From Nostoc calcicola FACHB-3891 (GTDB lineage: Bacteria > Cyanobacteriota > Cyanobacteriia > Cyanobacteriales > Nostocaceae), in contig NZ_JACJRQ010000008.1 in NCBI RefSeq assembly GCF_014697355.1, positions 168,966 through 232,965 on the forward strand: DNA of 64,000 nucleotides, read 5' to 3'. Shown one piece after another: positions 8,991 to 17,803 of this stretch. The notes under the pieces are model-generated. The model did not search any database. It saw only the letters and a list, made by a program, of their open reading frames with translations, and had not been told where the DNA came from. Position 1 is the first letter of the stretch, and every line of letters starts with the position of its first letter. The translations under genes were made by a program, and so were the position numbers.

Positions 8991-9665
8991 ATGAGAATTT
9001 TAATAGTTGAAGATGACGATCGCATTGCTAAACCATTAGCCCAGTATTTAAGACGACAACACCATATTGTAGATATAACAAGTGACGGACTTGAGGGTTG
9101 GGAATGGTCTCAATCAGGATTATATGAGCTAATTTTATTAGATTTAATGCTTCCTAAATTAGATGGAATCACTCTGTGTCAACGTTTACGTGCTGCTTCA
9201 TCTAATGCTCTGATTTTAATGCTGACAGCACGAGATACAACAGGCGATAAAATTATTGGACTAGATGCTGGTGCTGATGATTACTTAGTCAAGCCATTTG
9301 ACTTAAAAGAGTTAGCAGCACGCATCAGAGCGTTATCACGAAGAAGTCCAGAGATTCGCCCACCAATTTTAATCCGAGGTGATTTGCAATTAGATCCATC
9401 AACCCAACAGGTTACTTATGCAGGGAAAATTATATCATTAACTCCTAAAGAATATATGATATTAGAATATTTTTTGAGAAACCCAAATCAAGTTGTGACT
9501 CGTTCAGTAATTCTTGACAAACTATGGGAATTTGATAAATCTTCCGGAGAAGGAAGTATAAAAACTCATATTACAAATTTGCGGAATAAACTCAAAGCAT
9601 CTGGAAGTTCAGAAGACTTGATTGAAAATATCTATGGTATGGGTTATCGCCTAGTAGGTAAGTAA
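8991..9665 (+). CDS. OmpR/PhoB-family response regulator
   Basis: A 224-residue response regulator. The receiver domain (1-120) has the acidic pocket EDDD (7-10), phospho-acceptor Asp51 in ILLDLMLP, and Lys101 in LVKPF. Residues 128-222 form a winged-helix DNA-binding domain ending in YGMGYRLVGK. GAGG is placed 8-11 bases before the ATG. The histidine kinase at 9910 follows in the same direction, separated by a nested repeat element (9702-9849). The pair resembles RppA/ManR-like metal- or redox-responsive systems of cyanobacteria by overall shape, but the signal cannot be read from sequence. Confidence 0.93.
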   Translation: MRILIVEDDDRIAKPLAQYLRRQHHIVDITSDGLEGWEWSQSGLYELILLDLMLPKLDGITLCQRLRAASSNALILMLTARDTTGDKIIGLDAGADDYLVKPFDLKELAARIRALSRRSPEIRPPILIRGDLQLDPSTQQVTYAGKIISLTPKEYMILEYFLRNPNQVVTRSVILDKLWEFDKSSGEGSIKTHITNLRNKLKASGSSEDLIENIYGMGYRLVGK

Positions 9666-9701
9666 AATATTTTAATCAAGATTTTTATTGGTTAACTAAA
9701 T

Positions 9702-9849
9702 TAGACCTCTTGCAAAAGTCCTTCTTTGTGTTCTCTTCTGGAGCGCGGCAGTCGCTCATGGGGGAAAGCCCCTTCGCGAAGCGTCTCGTAGAGAAGACCG
9801 CGCTGCCTTGCCTCTGCGTGAGATAAAAACTTATTTATGCAAGAAGTCT
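9702..9849. repeat. MITE-like element (copy A) with nested second repeat
   Basis: Ends are TAGACCTCTTGCA and TGCAAGAAGTCT, near-perfect inverted repeats. The flanks match the reverse complement of the element at 59171-59261 (GTTCTCTTCT, then CCTCTGCGTGAGATAAAAA). Here they are interrupted by about 65 bases (9741-9805) that have their own inverted ends AGCGCGG/CCGCGCT and contain TCTCGTAGAGAAG, a motif also found at 63810-63822. It separates the response-regulator gene from its kinase gene. Confidence 0.8.
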
Positions 9850-9909
9850 CTTATATTTAGATCGGCGGACATTTAAGTTAATAGCTAATAATTTTATAGT
9901 CATAAAAAT

Positions 9910-11142
9910 GTGTTTAAAAAAATTCGATATCGCTTATTATTGTCTTGCTTAGCAGTATTCGTATCACTGTTAGGAATCTTTGCGATCGCAGTCCGAATTA
10001 CTTTCACTCGCAGTCTGAGTAAACAAATAACAGATAAACTCACAGCCATAGGGCAAGGTGCGGCTGTAAATGTAGAATTTGAAAAAGGTCACCTAACAGT
10101 TGAAAGTGATTTTCGTCCACAAGACCTCGTTGCTCATCATCAAACATTGCAGTGGTTTGATAGTCAAGGAAATTTGATTACCCAGCAAGGAAAAACTGTC
10201 TTAAATTTACCCTTGTTACCAAACCAAATGGTACAAATTCAGACGGGTAAAGTGCCTATTCAAGCAGTGACAGTACCAATTATTGCTAGCGATAATGGTG
10301 AATTAGTTGGCTATGTGAGAGTAAGCCAATCTTTAGAAGAATTTGATGAAACTCTTGAAAAACTGGACTGGGGATTAGGGGGTGGAATTATTATAACTTT
10401 GGTTCTTAGTGGTATTAGTGGAATTTTACTAACTCGGCAAGTAATGAAACCCATTGAGGAGAGTTTTCAAAGACTTAAACAGTTTACTGCTGATGCTTCC
10501 CACGAACTACGTAGTCCGTTAATGGCTATCAAAATTAATGCTGAGTTACCACTACAATATCCAGAAGAAATCGGGCCAAAAGATGCAGAAAAATTTCAGG
10601 CGATCGCTAGTGCTACTAACCAGATGACTCGCCTGACAGAAGACTTACTGTTTTTAGCACGTACCGATCAAGTTCCGAATGGGAATTTGGATATTCTCAA
10701 TTTAACTTCAATTTTAGAAAACTTAGTGCTACTTTATAAACCTCAAGCAGAAGTCAAGCAAATTAATTTGATATCTCAGTTAATTGAGAATTTGTACTTG
10801 ATTGGTGATTCAGTTCAACTGACACGACTGTTTTGTAATTTAATTGAAAACGCGCTTTATTACACACCATTAGGAGGCATAATTGAAATCAAAACCACTC
10901 GTGTCGGTTCCCACATATATGTCAACGTACAAGATACAGGCGTGGGAATTGCACCAGACCATATTCAGAAGGTTTTTGAGCGTTTTTGGCGAGCAGATCA
11001 GTCTCGTTCCTATTGGTCAGGTGGTTCTGGTTTAGGGCTGGCGATCGCTCAAGCCATTGCTCAAAATCACGGTGGATTAATTAGTGTTACGAGTCAGTTA
11101 GGAGTTGGTAGTTGTTTTACTGTGCGTTTACCAGCTTCATAA
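9910..11142 (+). CDS. Membrane sensor histidine kinase
   Basis: A 410-residue kinase starting at GTG. It has membrane segments at about 8-31 and 155-175 flanking an extracytoplasmic sensor domain of about 120 residues. There is no room for a full HAMP domain between the second segment and the dimerisation helix (ADASHELRSPL, phospho-acceptor His198). The ATPase domain shows the N box LIENALYY, G1 DTGVGIA and G2 GGSGLGLAIA. It presumably phosphorylates the upstream OmpR-type regulator. The 244-base gap between them is almost entirely a repeat element. It converges with the DUF2127 gene with 3 bases between stops. Confidence 0.92.
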   Translation: MFKKIRYRLLLSCLAVFVSLLGIFAIAVRITFTRSLSKQITDKLTAIGQGAAVNVEFEKGHLTVESDFRPQDLVAHHQTLQWFDSQGNLITQQGKTVLNLPLLPNQMVQIQTGKVPIQAVTVPIIASDNGELVGYVRVSQSLEEFDETLEKLDWGLGGGIIITLVLSGISGILLTRQVMKPIEESFQRLKQFTADASHELRSPLMAIKINAELPLQYPEEIGPKDAEKFQAIASATNQMTRLTEDLLFLARTDQVPNGNLDILNLTSILENLVLLYKPQAEVKQINLISQLIENLYLIGDSVQLTRLFCNLIENALYYTPLGGIIEIKTTRVGSHIYVNVQDTGVGIAPDHIQKVFERFWRADQSRSYWSGGSGLGLAIAQAIAQNHGGLISVTSQLGVGSCFTVRLPAS

Positions 11143-11145
11143 ACA

Positions 11146-11595
11146 TTACTTTTTATGAATCTTAAAATGACGTAGCAAATACCAGAATACAGCTACATTC
11201 ACTAAAAATACTATCAACTTTATGATTGTTATTCCTTTAATTAACTCAAATATTTCTGGAGGGATACTAATGCCAACTAGTACCAACACCAACAGCGTTG
11301 CCCAAGATTTTTCATACCATAAACCAACTGCTTCAATTGCTGTTACAATAGCATAAGCTCCAGCAGCTATGCCGCTAAACTTGAGTTTTGTCGGACTAAT
11401 ATTGAGAATTTTATCTATCAGCCATTCAATAATTGTCAATTTAGTTTCTAAAATATAAGATTCCGAAAATATAGCTAAACTCTGATGATTTTTTAGGGTA
11501 AATAGCAAAGCTATAGATGTAACAGCTAATAGGGAAGCAACAAACGCCTTGTAAATTACAATTGCTAATAAACCAGGTGGACGCTTAGTTTTCAA
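11146..11595 (-). CDS. DUF2127 membrane protein
   Basis: A 149-residue integral membrane protein. The start KRPPGLLAIVIYKAFVASLL matches the DUF2127 pattern (RPxGLxxIxxYK). About four hydrophobic segments are visible at 8-30, 65-85, 93-115 and 120-140. The role is unknown in the family. It lies tail to tail with the histidine kinase and downstream of the PepSY gene on the same strand, separated from it by a 13-bp-stem hairpin. Confidence 0.75.
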   Translation of the reverse strand: MKTKRPPGLLAIVIYKAFVASLLAVTSIALLFTLKNHQSLAIFSESYILETKLTIIEWLIDKILNISPTKLKFSGIAAGAYAIVTAIEAVGLWYEKSWATLLVLVLVGISIPPEIFELIKGITIIKLIVFLVNVAVFWYLLRHFKIHKK

Positions 11596-11652
11596 TTAAC
11601 CTCTCCATATTGTTTAAACTTTTGGTTATAATTACCCAGTTTCTACAAATTA

Positions 11653-11683
11653 GGGATTGATGAAGATAACCTTCATCAATCCC
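11653..11683 (-). terminator. Strong hairpin between PepSY and DUF2127 genes
   Basis: GGGATTGATGAAG (11653-11665) and CTTCATCAATCCC (11671-11683) form a perfect 13-bp stem with a 5-base loop. It is downstream of the PepSY gene on the minus strand. No strong T-run follows, so termination or RNA stabilisation are both possible. Confidence 0.6.
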
Positions 11684-11767
11684 CATGTCGTATATGTTTA
11701 CCTAGTCTACCCTACAAAAGTTTATTCCGTAACCTCTGTTGAGGTAATGTGATTTCAAGTTGCCTAG

Positions 11768-12262
11768 TCACTTAGCATCATCATTGGTTTGGCGATCGCC
11801 ATCACTAGTTTCTTTAACTTGAATACTACTCTTGGGGCGAGTCGCTTCATTCTTCTCATCTTGTTGGTTGCCATTCTCAGCGTAGAGAACCTTGCCATTA
11901 CCAGCATCAACCTTAACATCTTGCTGACCAATTTCTACAGCATAAACTAAGTTGCCATCTTCATTTTCGAGTTTGACACTTTTCGCCTTACCTCCTACAG
12001 ATGTTTCAGCTGCTTGCTGTGCTTGTTGTGCTGTAATTTTAGCTAGCGGTTGTAGTTTTGCTGCTTCTTGCTGTTCTTGTGCATCGTCGTTGGTTTCACC
12101 GTCACCATCACTGGCTTCAGCAACTTGGGTAGCACTATGATGCTTACCTACAATTGCTACGAAAGATAGTGGTTGTTTTGCAGACACAATTCTCGACAAT
12201 CCAGCAAATACCAAAGTACCAACAACAGCTGCTGCCAAAATAATTTGCGTTGAACTTTTCAT
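11768..12262 (-). CDS. PepSY-domain exported protein
   Basis: A 164-residue protein from the ATG at 12262; an in-frame start at 12331 would add 23 residues ahead of the hydrophobic helix and is less likely. Residues 7-25 form a membrane anchor or uncleaved signal. Residues about 75-130 match PepSY (ITAQQAQQAAE...GKAKSVKLENEDGNLVYAVEI). Two near-identical acidic strings, SDGDGETNDDA (51-61) and SDGDRQTNDDA (153-163), flank the domain, an internal duplication. PepSY proteins often accompany two-component systems and peptidases; here a kinase/regulator pair is about 1-3 kb away. Confidence 0.8.
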   Translation of the reverse strand: MKSSTQIILAAAVVGTLVFAGLSRIVSAKQPLSFVAIVGKHHSATQVAEASDGDGETNDDAQEQQEAAKLQPLAKITAQQAQQAAETSVGGKAKSVKLENEDGNLVYAVEIGQQDVKVDAGNGKVLYAENGNQQDEKNEATRPKSSIQVKETSDGDRQTNDDAK

Positions 12263-12695
12263 ACCTCTAAAATCCTTTGAAGCCTGGGTTTGTATTTTCA
12301 CAGTAGGCAATAAAAGTCCAGAACTAGTCAAGATTAGTTTTAGTTGAATAAATTTAATATCAAATAATTAAATTAACTTTTTATTAGATATTTCAGCTAT
12401 TTTTAGTGCCTCTATCAGGATAAAATTCAGTTTTCAATCAAATCTTGACTATTCCTTGACTTTTGCTGTGTAAAGTATAATCACTCAGGAATTTATGAAA
12501 ACACAGCTAACTTTAAGATGTGATGTCATCTCACTTTTACCGAAAAATCAAGAAAGATAAAGATCATCAAAAAGATGTTAAACAGCGTTACATAAATTAC
12601 AATTTTCTTCTAGATTATTAAGCTTCTGACAATCACGCTAAGTAAAACTGCAAGTTCCAATAAATTACGATAACACAACAATAAGTAAGAGAAAA
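12263..12695. other. Intergenic region between divergent PepSY and DUF347 genes
   Basis: 433 AT-rich bases that must hold promoters for both divergent genes. A TATAAT hexamer at 12476-12481 with TTGACT at 12456-12461 has only a 14-base spacer, so I do not call it a promoter. The palindromic-looking GATGTGATGTCATCTCAC (12518-12535) could be an operator. No open frame is convincing. Confidence 0.4.
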
Positions 12696-13451
12696 ATGAG
12701 TAAAATTCCGGCAATCACTGCGTTCTTTTGGATCATGAAGATATGTGCAACTACTTTGGGAGAAACGGCAGGAGACCTTTTATCAATGACGCTAAATGTG
12801 GGCTATGCAATTAGCTCCATTATATTGATTGGACTGTTTTTAACTACTCTTGTATCTCAATTGATATGGAAAAGCTATAACCCGTTGCTTTATTGGACTG
12901 TCATTCTTTCAACCAGCACAGCTGGCACAACAATCTCAGATTACATGGATCGTACTTTAGAGCTGGGCTACGCTAAAGGAACTATGATTTTAGTCTCTAT
13001 TCTCTTGGCTATTTTGGCATTTTGGCGATTCAGTGTTGGCTCTCTATCTGTTACTAACATCAAAACGCGTAAAGTAGAGTTGCTTTATTGGACTGCAATT
13101 CTATTTTCAAATACTTTGGGTACTGCCTTGGGCGATTTTCTAGCCGATAGTTCTGGACTTGGATTTGTAGGAGGAGCATTCCTAATTGCTGGTTTGCTTG
13201 CCTTGGTATTGGCAGCACATTATTTTACTCAATTTTCCCCAGTTATGTTGTTTTGGATTGCGTTTGTCTTAACCCGACCATTTGGTGCAACCTTGGGGGA
13301 CGTTCTGACAAAACCACATGCAAAAGGTGGTCTCGATTTTGGTACTATCGGCTCATCTATAGTCCTTGTGTCTATACTTGGAGTCTGTATCCTGTTCACA
13401 ACTCTAAAGCAGAAAAGACTGACAGTTGCTAGGCCTTCTAACGATGAATGA
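12696..13451 (+). CDS. DUF347 four-repeat membrane protein (COG4705-like)
   Basis: A 251-residue membrane protein built from four copies of a two-helix unit, each carrying a T/S-LG-x-x-x-x-D motif: ATTLGETAGD, SAGTTISDY, SNTLGTALGDF and RPFGATLGDV. This matches the repeat of unknown function DUF347 in COG4705 proteins. Eight membrane segments are expected. Function is unknown in the family. The PAP2 gene starts 9 bases after its stop, so they form an operon. Confidence 0.85.
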   Translation: MSKIPAITAFFWIMKICATTLGETAGDLLSMTLNVGYAISSIILIGLFLTTLVSQLIWKSYNPLLYWTVILSTSTAGTTISDYMDRTLELGYAKGTMILVSILLAILAFWRFSVGSLSVTNIKTRKVELLYWTAILFSNTLGTALGDFLADSSGLGFVGGAFLIAGLLALVLAAHYFTQFSPVMLFWIAFVLTRPFGATLGDVLTKPHAKGGLDFGTIGSSIVLVSILGVCILFTTLKQKRLTVARPSNDE

Positions 13452-13460
13452 GATTAAAGT

Positions 13461-14141
13461 ATGCTCCGACAAATTTCTAATTTCTGGTTGCACCATATAC
13501 ATCCTCGTTTAGCTCCCTTAATTGCCACAATTGGTATTGTTGGACTTGCTACTTGTCTGCTCATCCTTTTTGTTTTAGCAAAACTGGCTGAAGAAGTTTT
13601 GGAGCGAGATGCTTTTGCATTTGATACTACTTTTCTGTTGTGGCTACATCAGTTTGCCAATCCAAATTTAGATAATTTAATGCTGTTTATTACAAATCTT
13701 GGTAATCCTAATACAGTCATAATAGTTGCAGCCCTTACTCTCTTGTTACTTTGGTGGCGAAGTTGCCGAGAAGAAGCGAAAGTTTTTGTACTTGTTTGCT
13801 TGGGAGGATTAATTTTAAATACAGGACTAAAGTTGTTTTTTTCTAAACCTCGTCCGGAACTGTGGCATCGTTTAATTTCTGAAAAATCTTTTAGTTTTCC
13901 CAGTGGTCATGCATTAGGTTCTATGGTGCTTTATGGTTTTATTGCTTACGAGTTGGCAACTCACTATCCTCAGTTTGCTAAAGTTATTTACACTTTAATA
14001 GTTATTTTAATTGCTGGTATCGGTATCAGTCGCTTATATTTAGGAGTCCATTGGCCTACTGACATAATTGCAGGTTATGGAGTCGGTTTTCTGTGGCTGA
14101 TGATATGTATTACAATGCTTAAACTGCAAAGATTAAGGTAG
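13461..14141 (+). CDS. PAP2-family membrane phosphatase
   Basis: A 226-residue phosphatidic-acid-phosphatase-type protein. All three active-site motifs are present: KLFFSKPRP (Lys124 to Arg130-Pro131), PSGH at 147-150, and SRLYLGVHWPTD (Ser190-Arg191, His197, Asp201). About six membrane helices are seen. Such enzymes dephosphorylate lipid phosphates or undecaprenyl pyrophosphate at the outer face of the plasma membrane. It follows the DUF347 gene after 9 bases. Confidence 0.92.
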   Translation: MLRQISNFWLHHIHPRLAPLIATIGIVGLATCLLILFVLAKLAEEVLERDAFAFDTTFLLWLHQFANPNLDNLMLFITNLGNPNTVIIVAALTLLLLWWRSCREEAKVFVLVCLGGLILNTGLKLFFSKPRPELWHRLISEKSFSFPSGHALGSMVLYGFIAYELATHYPQFAKVIYTLIVILIAGIGISRLYLGVHWPTDIIAGYGVGFLWLMICITMLKLQRLR

Positions 14142-14196
14142 CAAAAGTTAGTTGATTAAATTGTATCAACCTCTAATTTTATAACTCTCATTTACA

Positions 14197-14306
14197 ATAT
14201 AGCGTTTCCCGACAAACGTGAGGTACACCTGTAGGGGCACGGCACTGCCGTGCCCCTACAGGTGGCGATATAATGTTGTACCGCATCTGAATGAGAACCG
14301 CTATAT
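14197..14306. repeat. 110-bp MITE-like element with central palindrome
   Basis: Outer ends are ATATAGCGTTTCCC and (reverse complement) ATATAGCGGTTCTC, so imperfect terminal inverted repeats. GAGGTAC/GTACCGC follow inside. The centre is an exact palindrome: ACCTGTAGGGGCACGGCA (14227-14244), one base, then its reverse complement (14246-14263). No transposase is encoded. The 90 bases after it are GGGGAGCAGAGGGGAGG-like and CCCCATTCCCC-like low complexity. Confidence 0.8.
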
Positions 14307-14431
14307 CCTATTTTCTTTAGATGGGTTGGCGCTGGGGATAAGGAGCCAGGGGAGCAGAGGGGAGGATCTTCTTCCCTATCCCTGTGCCTCTTCCCCATGC
14401 CCAATTTCCCATTCCCCATTCCCCATTCTAA

Positions 14432-15589
14432 TTAAACTTTAATTTTGGCAAACAAAGATTCATATTGTTTAGTTGCTGATGGAGATAACGGAAGTAAAAA
14501 TTCGCTTCTATCTAAAACAGAGGTATCGCTTTGTAATAAACTCCTGAATGGTTTCTGAATATCAGAAGCCGTAATATTTGTAGAAATTGGTGAATTACTT
14601 TTGGTTAGTAGAGAAATTTGCTTAGCGGTGTTTGTTTGCCAACAAAAATCAATCCATTGATCTGATAAAGTATTTGTAGCAATACCTGCGGGACGTACCC
14701 ATAAATCTGACCAAATTGCCGTTCCTGACTGGGGAACAATCGCCACAAGTTGCGGATAACGTCCCAGAATAGGTAGCACATCGCTTGACCAACCAACTGC
14801 TAGCCAAGTGTCTCCCATAATTAGAGGTTCTAAGTAGTTAATAGAACCATAGAACTTCACTTGTTGGTTTAATGTCTGTAATTCCTTTTCCAAGTCTGGT
14901 ACTTGGTCAAGATTTTCTGTATTGTAAGATTTTCCTAATTTCTTTAAAACTAAACCAATGACTTCTCGTGGTTGATTAAGTAAGGAAATACGCCCCTCCA
15001 AGCCATCTCGCCACAAATCACTCCAATCTTTGGGCGTCCATCCCAATTTTTGTAACTTGTCGCGGTTATAAACAATCACCGTGCTACCCCAGCGATAAGG
15101 CGCACCCCATACCTTTCCTTGGGCATCTAGATTACCTTGGTCATTGCGCGTTACCAATTTTTTCCACCTTTCATCCAAAGTAGACCACTGCTTTAATTGG
15201 TTTCCTTGTGAGTCTTGCAGTGGTTGAATTAATTTCTGCTCAATAGCTGCTTTTAGCCAATAATCTCCCAATGTCACTAGGTCAGCTGGAGGAGTTTTGC
15301 GATCTTGCCTAAAGGGTATAAAACGACTCCATCCTTGCTCATCAGTGGCTTTTGGTTTCTGCTGCCAATTTTGTAATTGCCCAAATAAATCCCGTATTTG
15401 CACCACAGGAGCAAACTTCAACTCGACTTTTTGCTGCAAACCTTTGTGGAATTGATTAACTACCTGACCTGGTATCGAACCTTTTAATAACTGTACTTTG
15501 AATTGAGTCTGGTTGTTTCCACTACAGCCAAAAAGCAGTTGTGAAATTGTCAGTGTACCAGTACCTAGCAAAAAAGACCGTCGATCCAT
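14432..15589 (-). CDS. Polyamine-type extracellular solute-binding lipoprotein
   Basis: A 385-residue substrate-binding protein of the PotD/family-1 type. The N-terminus MDRRSFLLGTG has a twin-arginine motif, and LLFGC (19-23) is a lipobox, so it is probably Tat-exported and lipid-anchored at Cys23. The body has the two-lobe pattern of spermidine/putrescine-binding proteins (APYRWGSTVIVYNRDKL; AIWSDLWVRPAGI). No ABC permease or ATPase genes are adjacent, so the partner must be encoded elsewhere. The substrate is inferred only. Confidence 0.8.
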   Translation of the reverse strand: MDRRSFLLGTGTLTISQLLFGCSGNNQTQFKVQLLKGSIPGQVVNQFHKGLQQKVELKFAPVVQIRDLFGQLQNWQQKPKATDEQGWSRFIPFRQDRKTPPADLVTLGDYWLKAAIEQKLIQPLQDSQGNQLKQWSTLDERWKKLVTRNDQGNLDAQGKVWGAPYRWGSTVIVYNRDKLQKLGWTPKDWSDLWRDGLEGRISLLNQPREVIGLVLKKLGKSYNTENLDQVPDLEKELQTLNQQVKFYGSINYLEPLIMGDTWLAVGWSSDVLPILGRYPQLVAIVPQSGTAIWSDLWVRPAGIATNTLSDQWIDFCWQTNTAKQISLLTKSNSPISTNITASDIQKPFRSLLQSDTSVLDRSEFLLPLSPSATKQYESLFAKIKV

Positions 15590-15943
15590 TGATTTTGGAT
15601 TTGAGATTTCTGATTATACCTATATTAAGCAGAGATTCACAGACAATGACTGTCTCAAAAGTAGAGTTTTAAAATTTTAAGCATTTTTTGTTGGTAATAA
15701 CGATAAATTTGAGCATTTGACTCAAATTAGCGAGCTTTTATGCCAATCACTACCTTAAGATTAATTTTTCTCAATAATTTTCCTTAGTTGTACTTGTGCT
15801 AAATCTTTACTTAATATTTAGAAGTAATGATTTAAATGTCACATTGCCACAAAAAATATGAATACTTAAATAATCCATAAGTATCGTTAAGATTCTCAGT
15901 AAATTGAATAACATAGAATCTAATGTGCCAATGAGAGTATTGA
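15590..15943. other. Intergenic region with no recognised gene
   Basis: 354 AT-rich bases between divergent genes for the solute-binding lipoprotein and a small coiled-coil protein. I see no repeat, convincing frame or strong hairpin. Promoters for both genes must lie here. Confidence 0.5.
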
Positions 15944-16318
15944 ATGGAGCCATTACAAAAGCAAATCCTGATTTTGAGCCAAAAACTGGATGCCCTCTGC
16001 CAAGTGATTGAGCAGCTTGACATTAAAGTAGCTCAAGCTTTTTCAGAGTGTTCCTTAGCGAATACACAAGCAAAGGATAATTATCAGGAATATAGTGGTA
16101 CTGGAGGCAACCAGTTAAAAGGACGTATCAGTTCAAATTCGGCAATGGAACACAAGGATGTATTAACAGATGGCATTTATTTAGACATGCACCGTCAAGG
16201 TGGAGATAACAACTTAACACCAGAAATTCAAATACAACGACTAACAGCGCAATTAACAGCAGCATACAATCGCATTGCTGCCTTGGAAGAACAATTACTT
16301 AGAGAAAGAATTCATTAA
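15944..16318 (+). CDS. Small hypothetical coiled-coil protein
   Basis: A 124-residue soluble protein. Both ends look like amphipathic coiled coil: residues 3-38 (LQKQILILSQKLDALCQVIEQL) and 92-122 (EIQIQRLTAQLTAAYNRIAALEEQL). A Gly/Asn/Ser-rich, poorly ordered middle joins them. I do not recognise a family. The start is an ATG after an AT-rich leader; the stop is followed by dispersed repeats. Confidence 0.6.
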   Translation: MEPLQKQILILSQKLDALCQVIEQLDIKVAQAFSECSLANTQAKDNYQEYSGTGGNQLKGRISSNSAMEHKDVLTDGIYLDMHRQGGDNNLTPEIQIQRLTAQLTAAYNRIAALEEQLLRERIH

Positions 16319-16600
16319 AAGAGAAGTCAGAATTCAGAATCGGCTACGTCCCGCTGCGCTAACAGAATTCAGCAATGCTTAAAGTCAGGGATTTTGAGCG
16401 ATTGCCTGGAAACGCCACAGTTGAAAATTTGGTGTGGTGTTTTACCGTTTATACTTCTACGTGGAAGCAAGCTACATTCACCAGTTGTACTCCAATTCAA
16501 TTTATTTTTCTGACTATTAACTCCTGAATTCTTTCTTGTTAATTTAGTCAATATTCGTGAGTTAAAATATTAACCGGAGCTTTATAAGTTTCCGGTTTTA
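16319..16600. other. Repeat-rich gap with hairpin before cobT end
   Basis: It holds AGTCAGAATTCAG copies at about 16323-16370 interrupted by a short GGCTACGTCCCGCTGCGCTAA piece, and a CCGGAGCTTT/AAGTTTCCGG hairpin at about 16574-16596 that could end transcription of cobT from the minus strand. No gene is supported. Confidence 0.5.
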
Positions 16601-17803
16601 CTATTGGTAATTAACCAAGCTCAGCCGTTCAAGTTGGGCTTCAATGGCTGTTAAAAGTTGGTGTTGCTGCCAATCTTGGCTAAGATGAGCAGCTATGCAA
16701 GCTGCTCCAGCACCCATACCTTCTTTGACAAAGCCCTGCTCATAAGCTCTCAGTTGGGGATAACGAGAATCAGTAAAGTTGAGAGCAGTTGCTAACAGAG
16801 GAGGAGTTTCTGTAATCTGAGTTGAACTGTCTTTACCTATGCTCAAGGCTAAGTCAACAGTAGCGCCAGTAGGATCTTCTGCTACCCAGCGAGTTGTACC
16901 CACAACTACTTCTTCTGGTTGCCATGATAAAGCGTAAGCTTGAGCGATCGCACTCATTAGCGCATAAACCGCCAGCATTTGCGTCCCACCAGCCAGCAGA
17001 ACACCACAATTACGACTAGCAGCGATCGCCATTCCAGCCACCACCACTTGCATCGGATCGCCCACGGCGGCAACGAGTTTTAGAGGATCTACAGAATTTG
17101 GGATTTTAGATTTTGGATTTTGGATTGGAAATTGGAAGTTTATCTCCCCTTGTTCCCTGCTTCTGGTCATCTTTTCCAGCCCAGCTTGCACTAGTGCCCA
17201 CTTTTGGGCGTGGTTACAAACAGGGTGGCTACTGTTAACTTTTCCGGCAGCTTCTATGCCTAAACCAGTTAAAATTGCCAGAGCAGTTGTAGTGCCTCCA
17301 ACGACGCATTCACCGATAATCAAATATCTTTGTTGGATATTGGCAGCAAGGCGTTCTCCCCAAAGTAGCCCTTGTTCCAGCAAGTAATGTACCGTTGTGA
17401 TTTCCATAGCATTCCCTCCACTTAAACATTTAGCAGGAGTGCCACCCAAATCAATTACTGGTACAGCAGGAGCCTGAGGTAAGCCAGCATTAAACAAATG
17501 TACTGGTATTTTTAGTGACTCAAAGACAGCGCGAGAAATCAACACAGGCGAAGCGCCGGCCGCCAACGGTGGTAAGGGATATTGGGGTTTATGTTCTGCG
17601 CCATAATACAAAAACTCGGCATCAGCACAAGCAGTATATTTCCGATCCTCTGGAGTGCGACCGGCTGCTGAAATCCCTGGAATCAAACCGGTTTCAGTAA
17701 ATCCTAAAACACAAGCAAATACAGGTAGATAACCACGATACCGTCGCAGCCATTCTTCACCCTGTTCTTTTTGAGTATAAATACGAATTTGGGAATTGGG
17801 CAT
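16601..17803 (-). CDS. cobT: Nicotinate-nucleotide-dimethylbenzimidazole phosphoribosyltransferase-like protein (CobT)
   Basis: A 400-residue protein of the cyanobacterial CobT-like family, which in the classical enzyme transfers phosphoribose from nicotinate mononucleotide to the lower-ligand base of cobamides. Recognisable segments are IIGECVVGGTTTALAILTGLG, VAAVGDPMQVVVAGMAIAAS and VLLAGGTQMLAVYALM. Cyanobacteria usually make pseudocobalamin with adenine, so the true base substrate is uncertain. Near the middle, residues about 214-236 (NFQFPIQNPKSKIPNSV) are a translated copy of the GGATTTT heptamer repeat inserted without a frameshift. It lies downstream of the DUF2232 gene on the same strand, separated by 150 bases of tandem repeats. 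Confidence 0.82.
   Translation of the reverse strand: MPNSQIRIYTQKEQGEEWLRRYRGYLPVFACVLGFTETGLIPGISAAGRTPEDRKYTACADAEFLYYGAEHKPQYPLPPLAAGASPVLISRAVFESLKIPVHLFNAGLPQAPAVPVIDLGGTPAKCLSGGNAMEITTVHYLLEQGLLWGERLAANIQQRYLIIGECVVGGTTTALAILTGLGIEAAGKVNSSHPVCNHAQKWALVQAGLEKMTRSREQGEINFQFPIQNPKSKIPNSVDPLKLVAAVGDPMQVVVAGMAIAASRNCGVLLAGGTQMLAVYALMSAIAQAYALSWQPEEVVVGTTRWVAEDPTGATVDLALSIGKDSSTQITETPPLLATALNFTDSRYPQLRAYEQGFVKEGMGAGAACIAAHLSQDWQQHQLLTAIEAQLERLSLVNYQ

Noticed and set aside
16319..17803. Cobalamin riboswitch for cobT
   Set aside because: The upstream side of the gene (17804-17953) is only tandem repeat with no riboswitch-like conserved elements.
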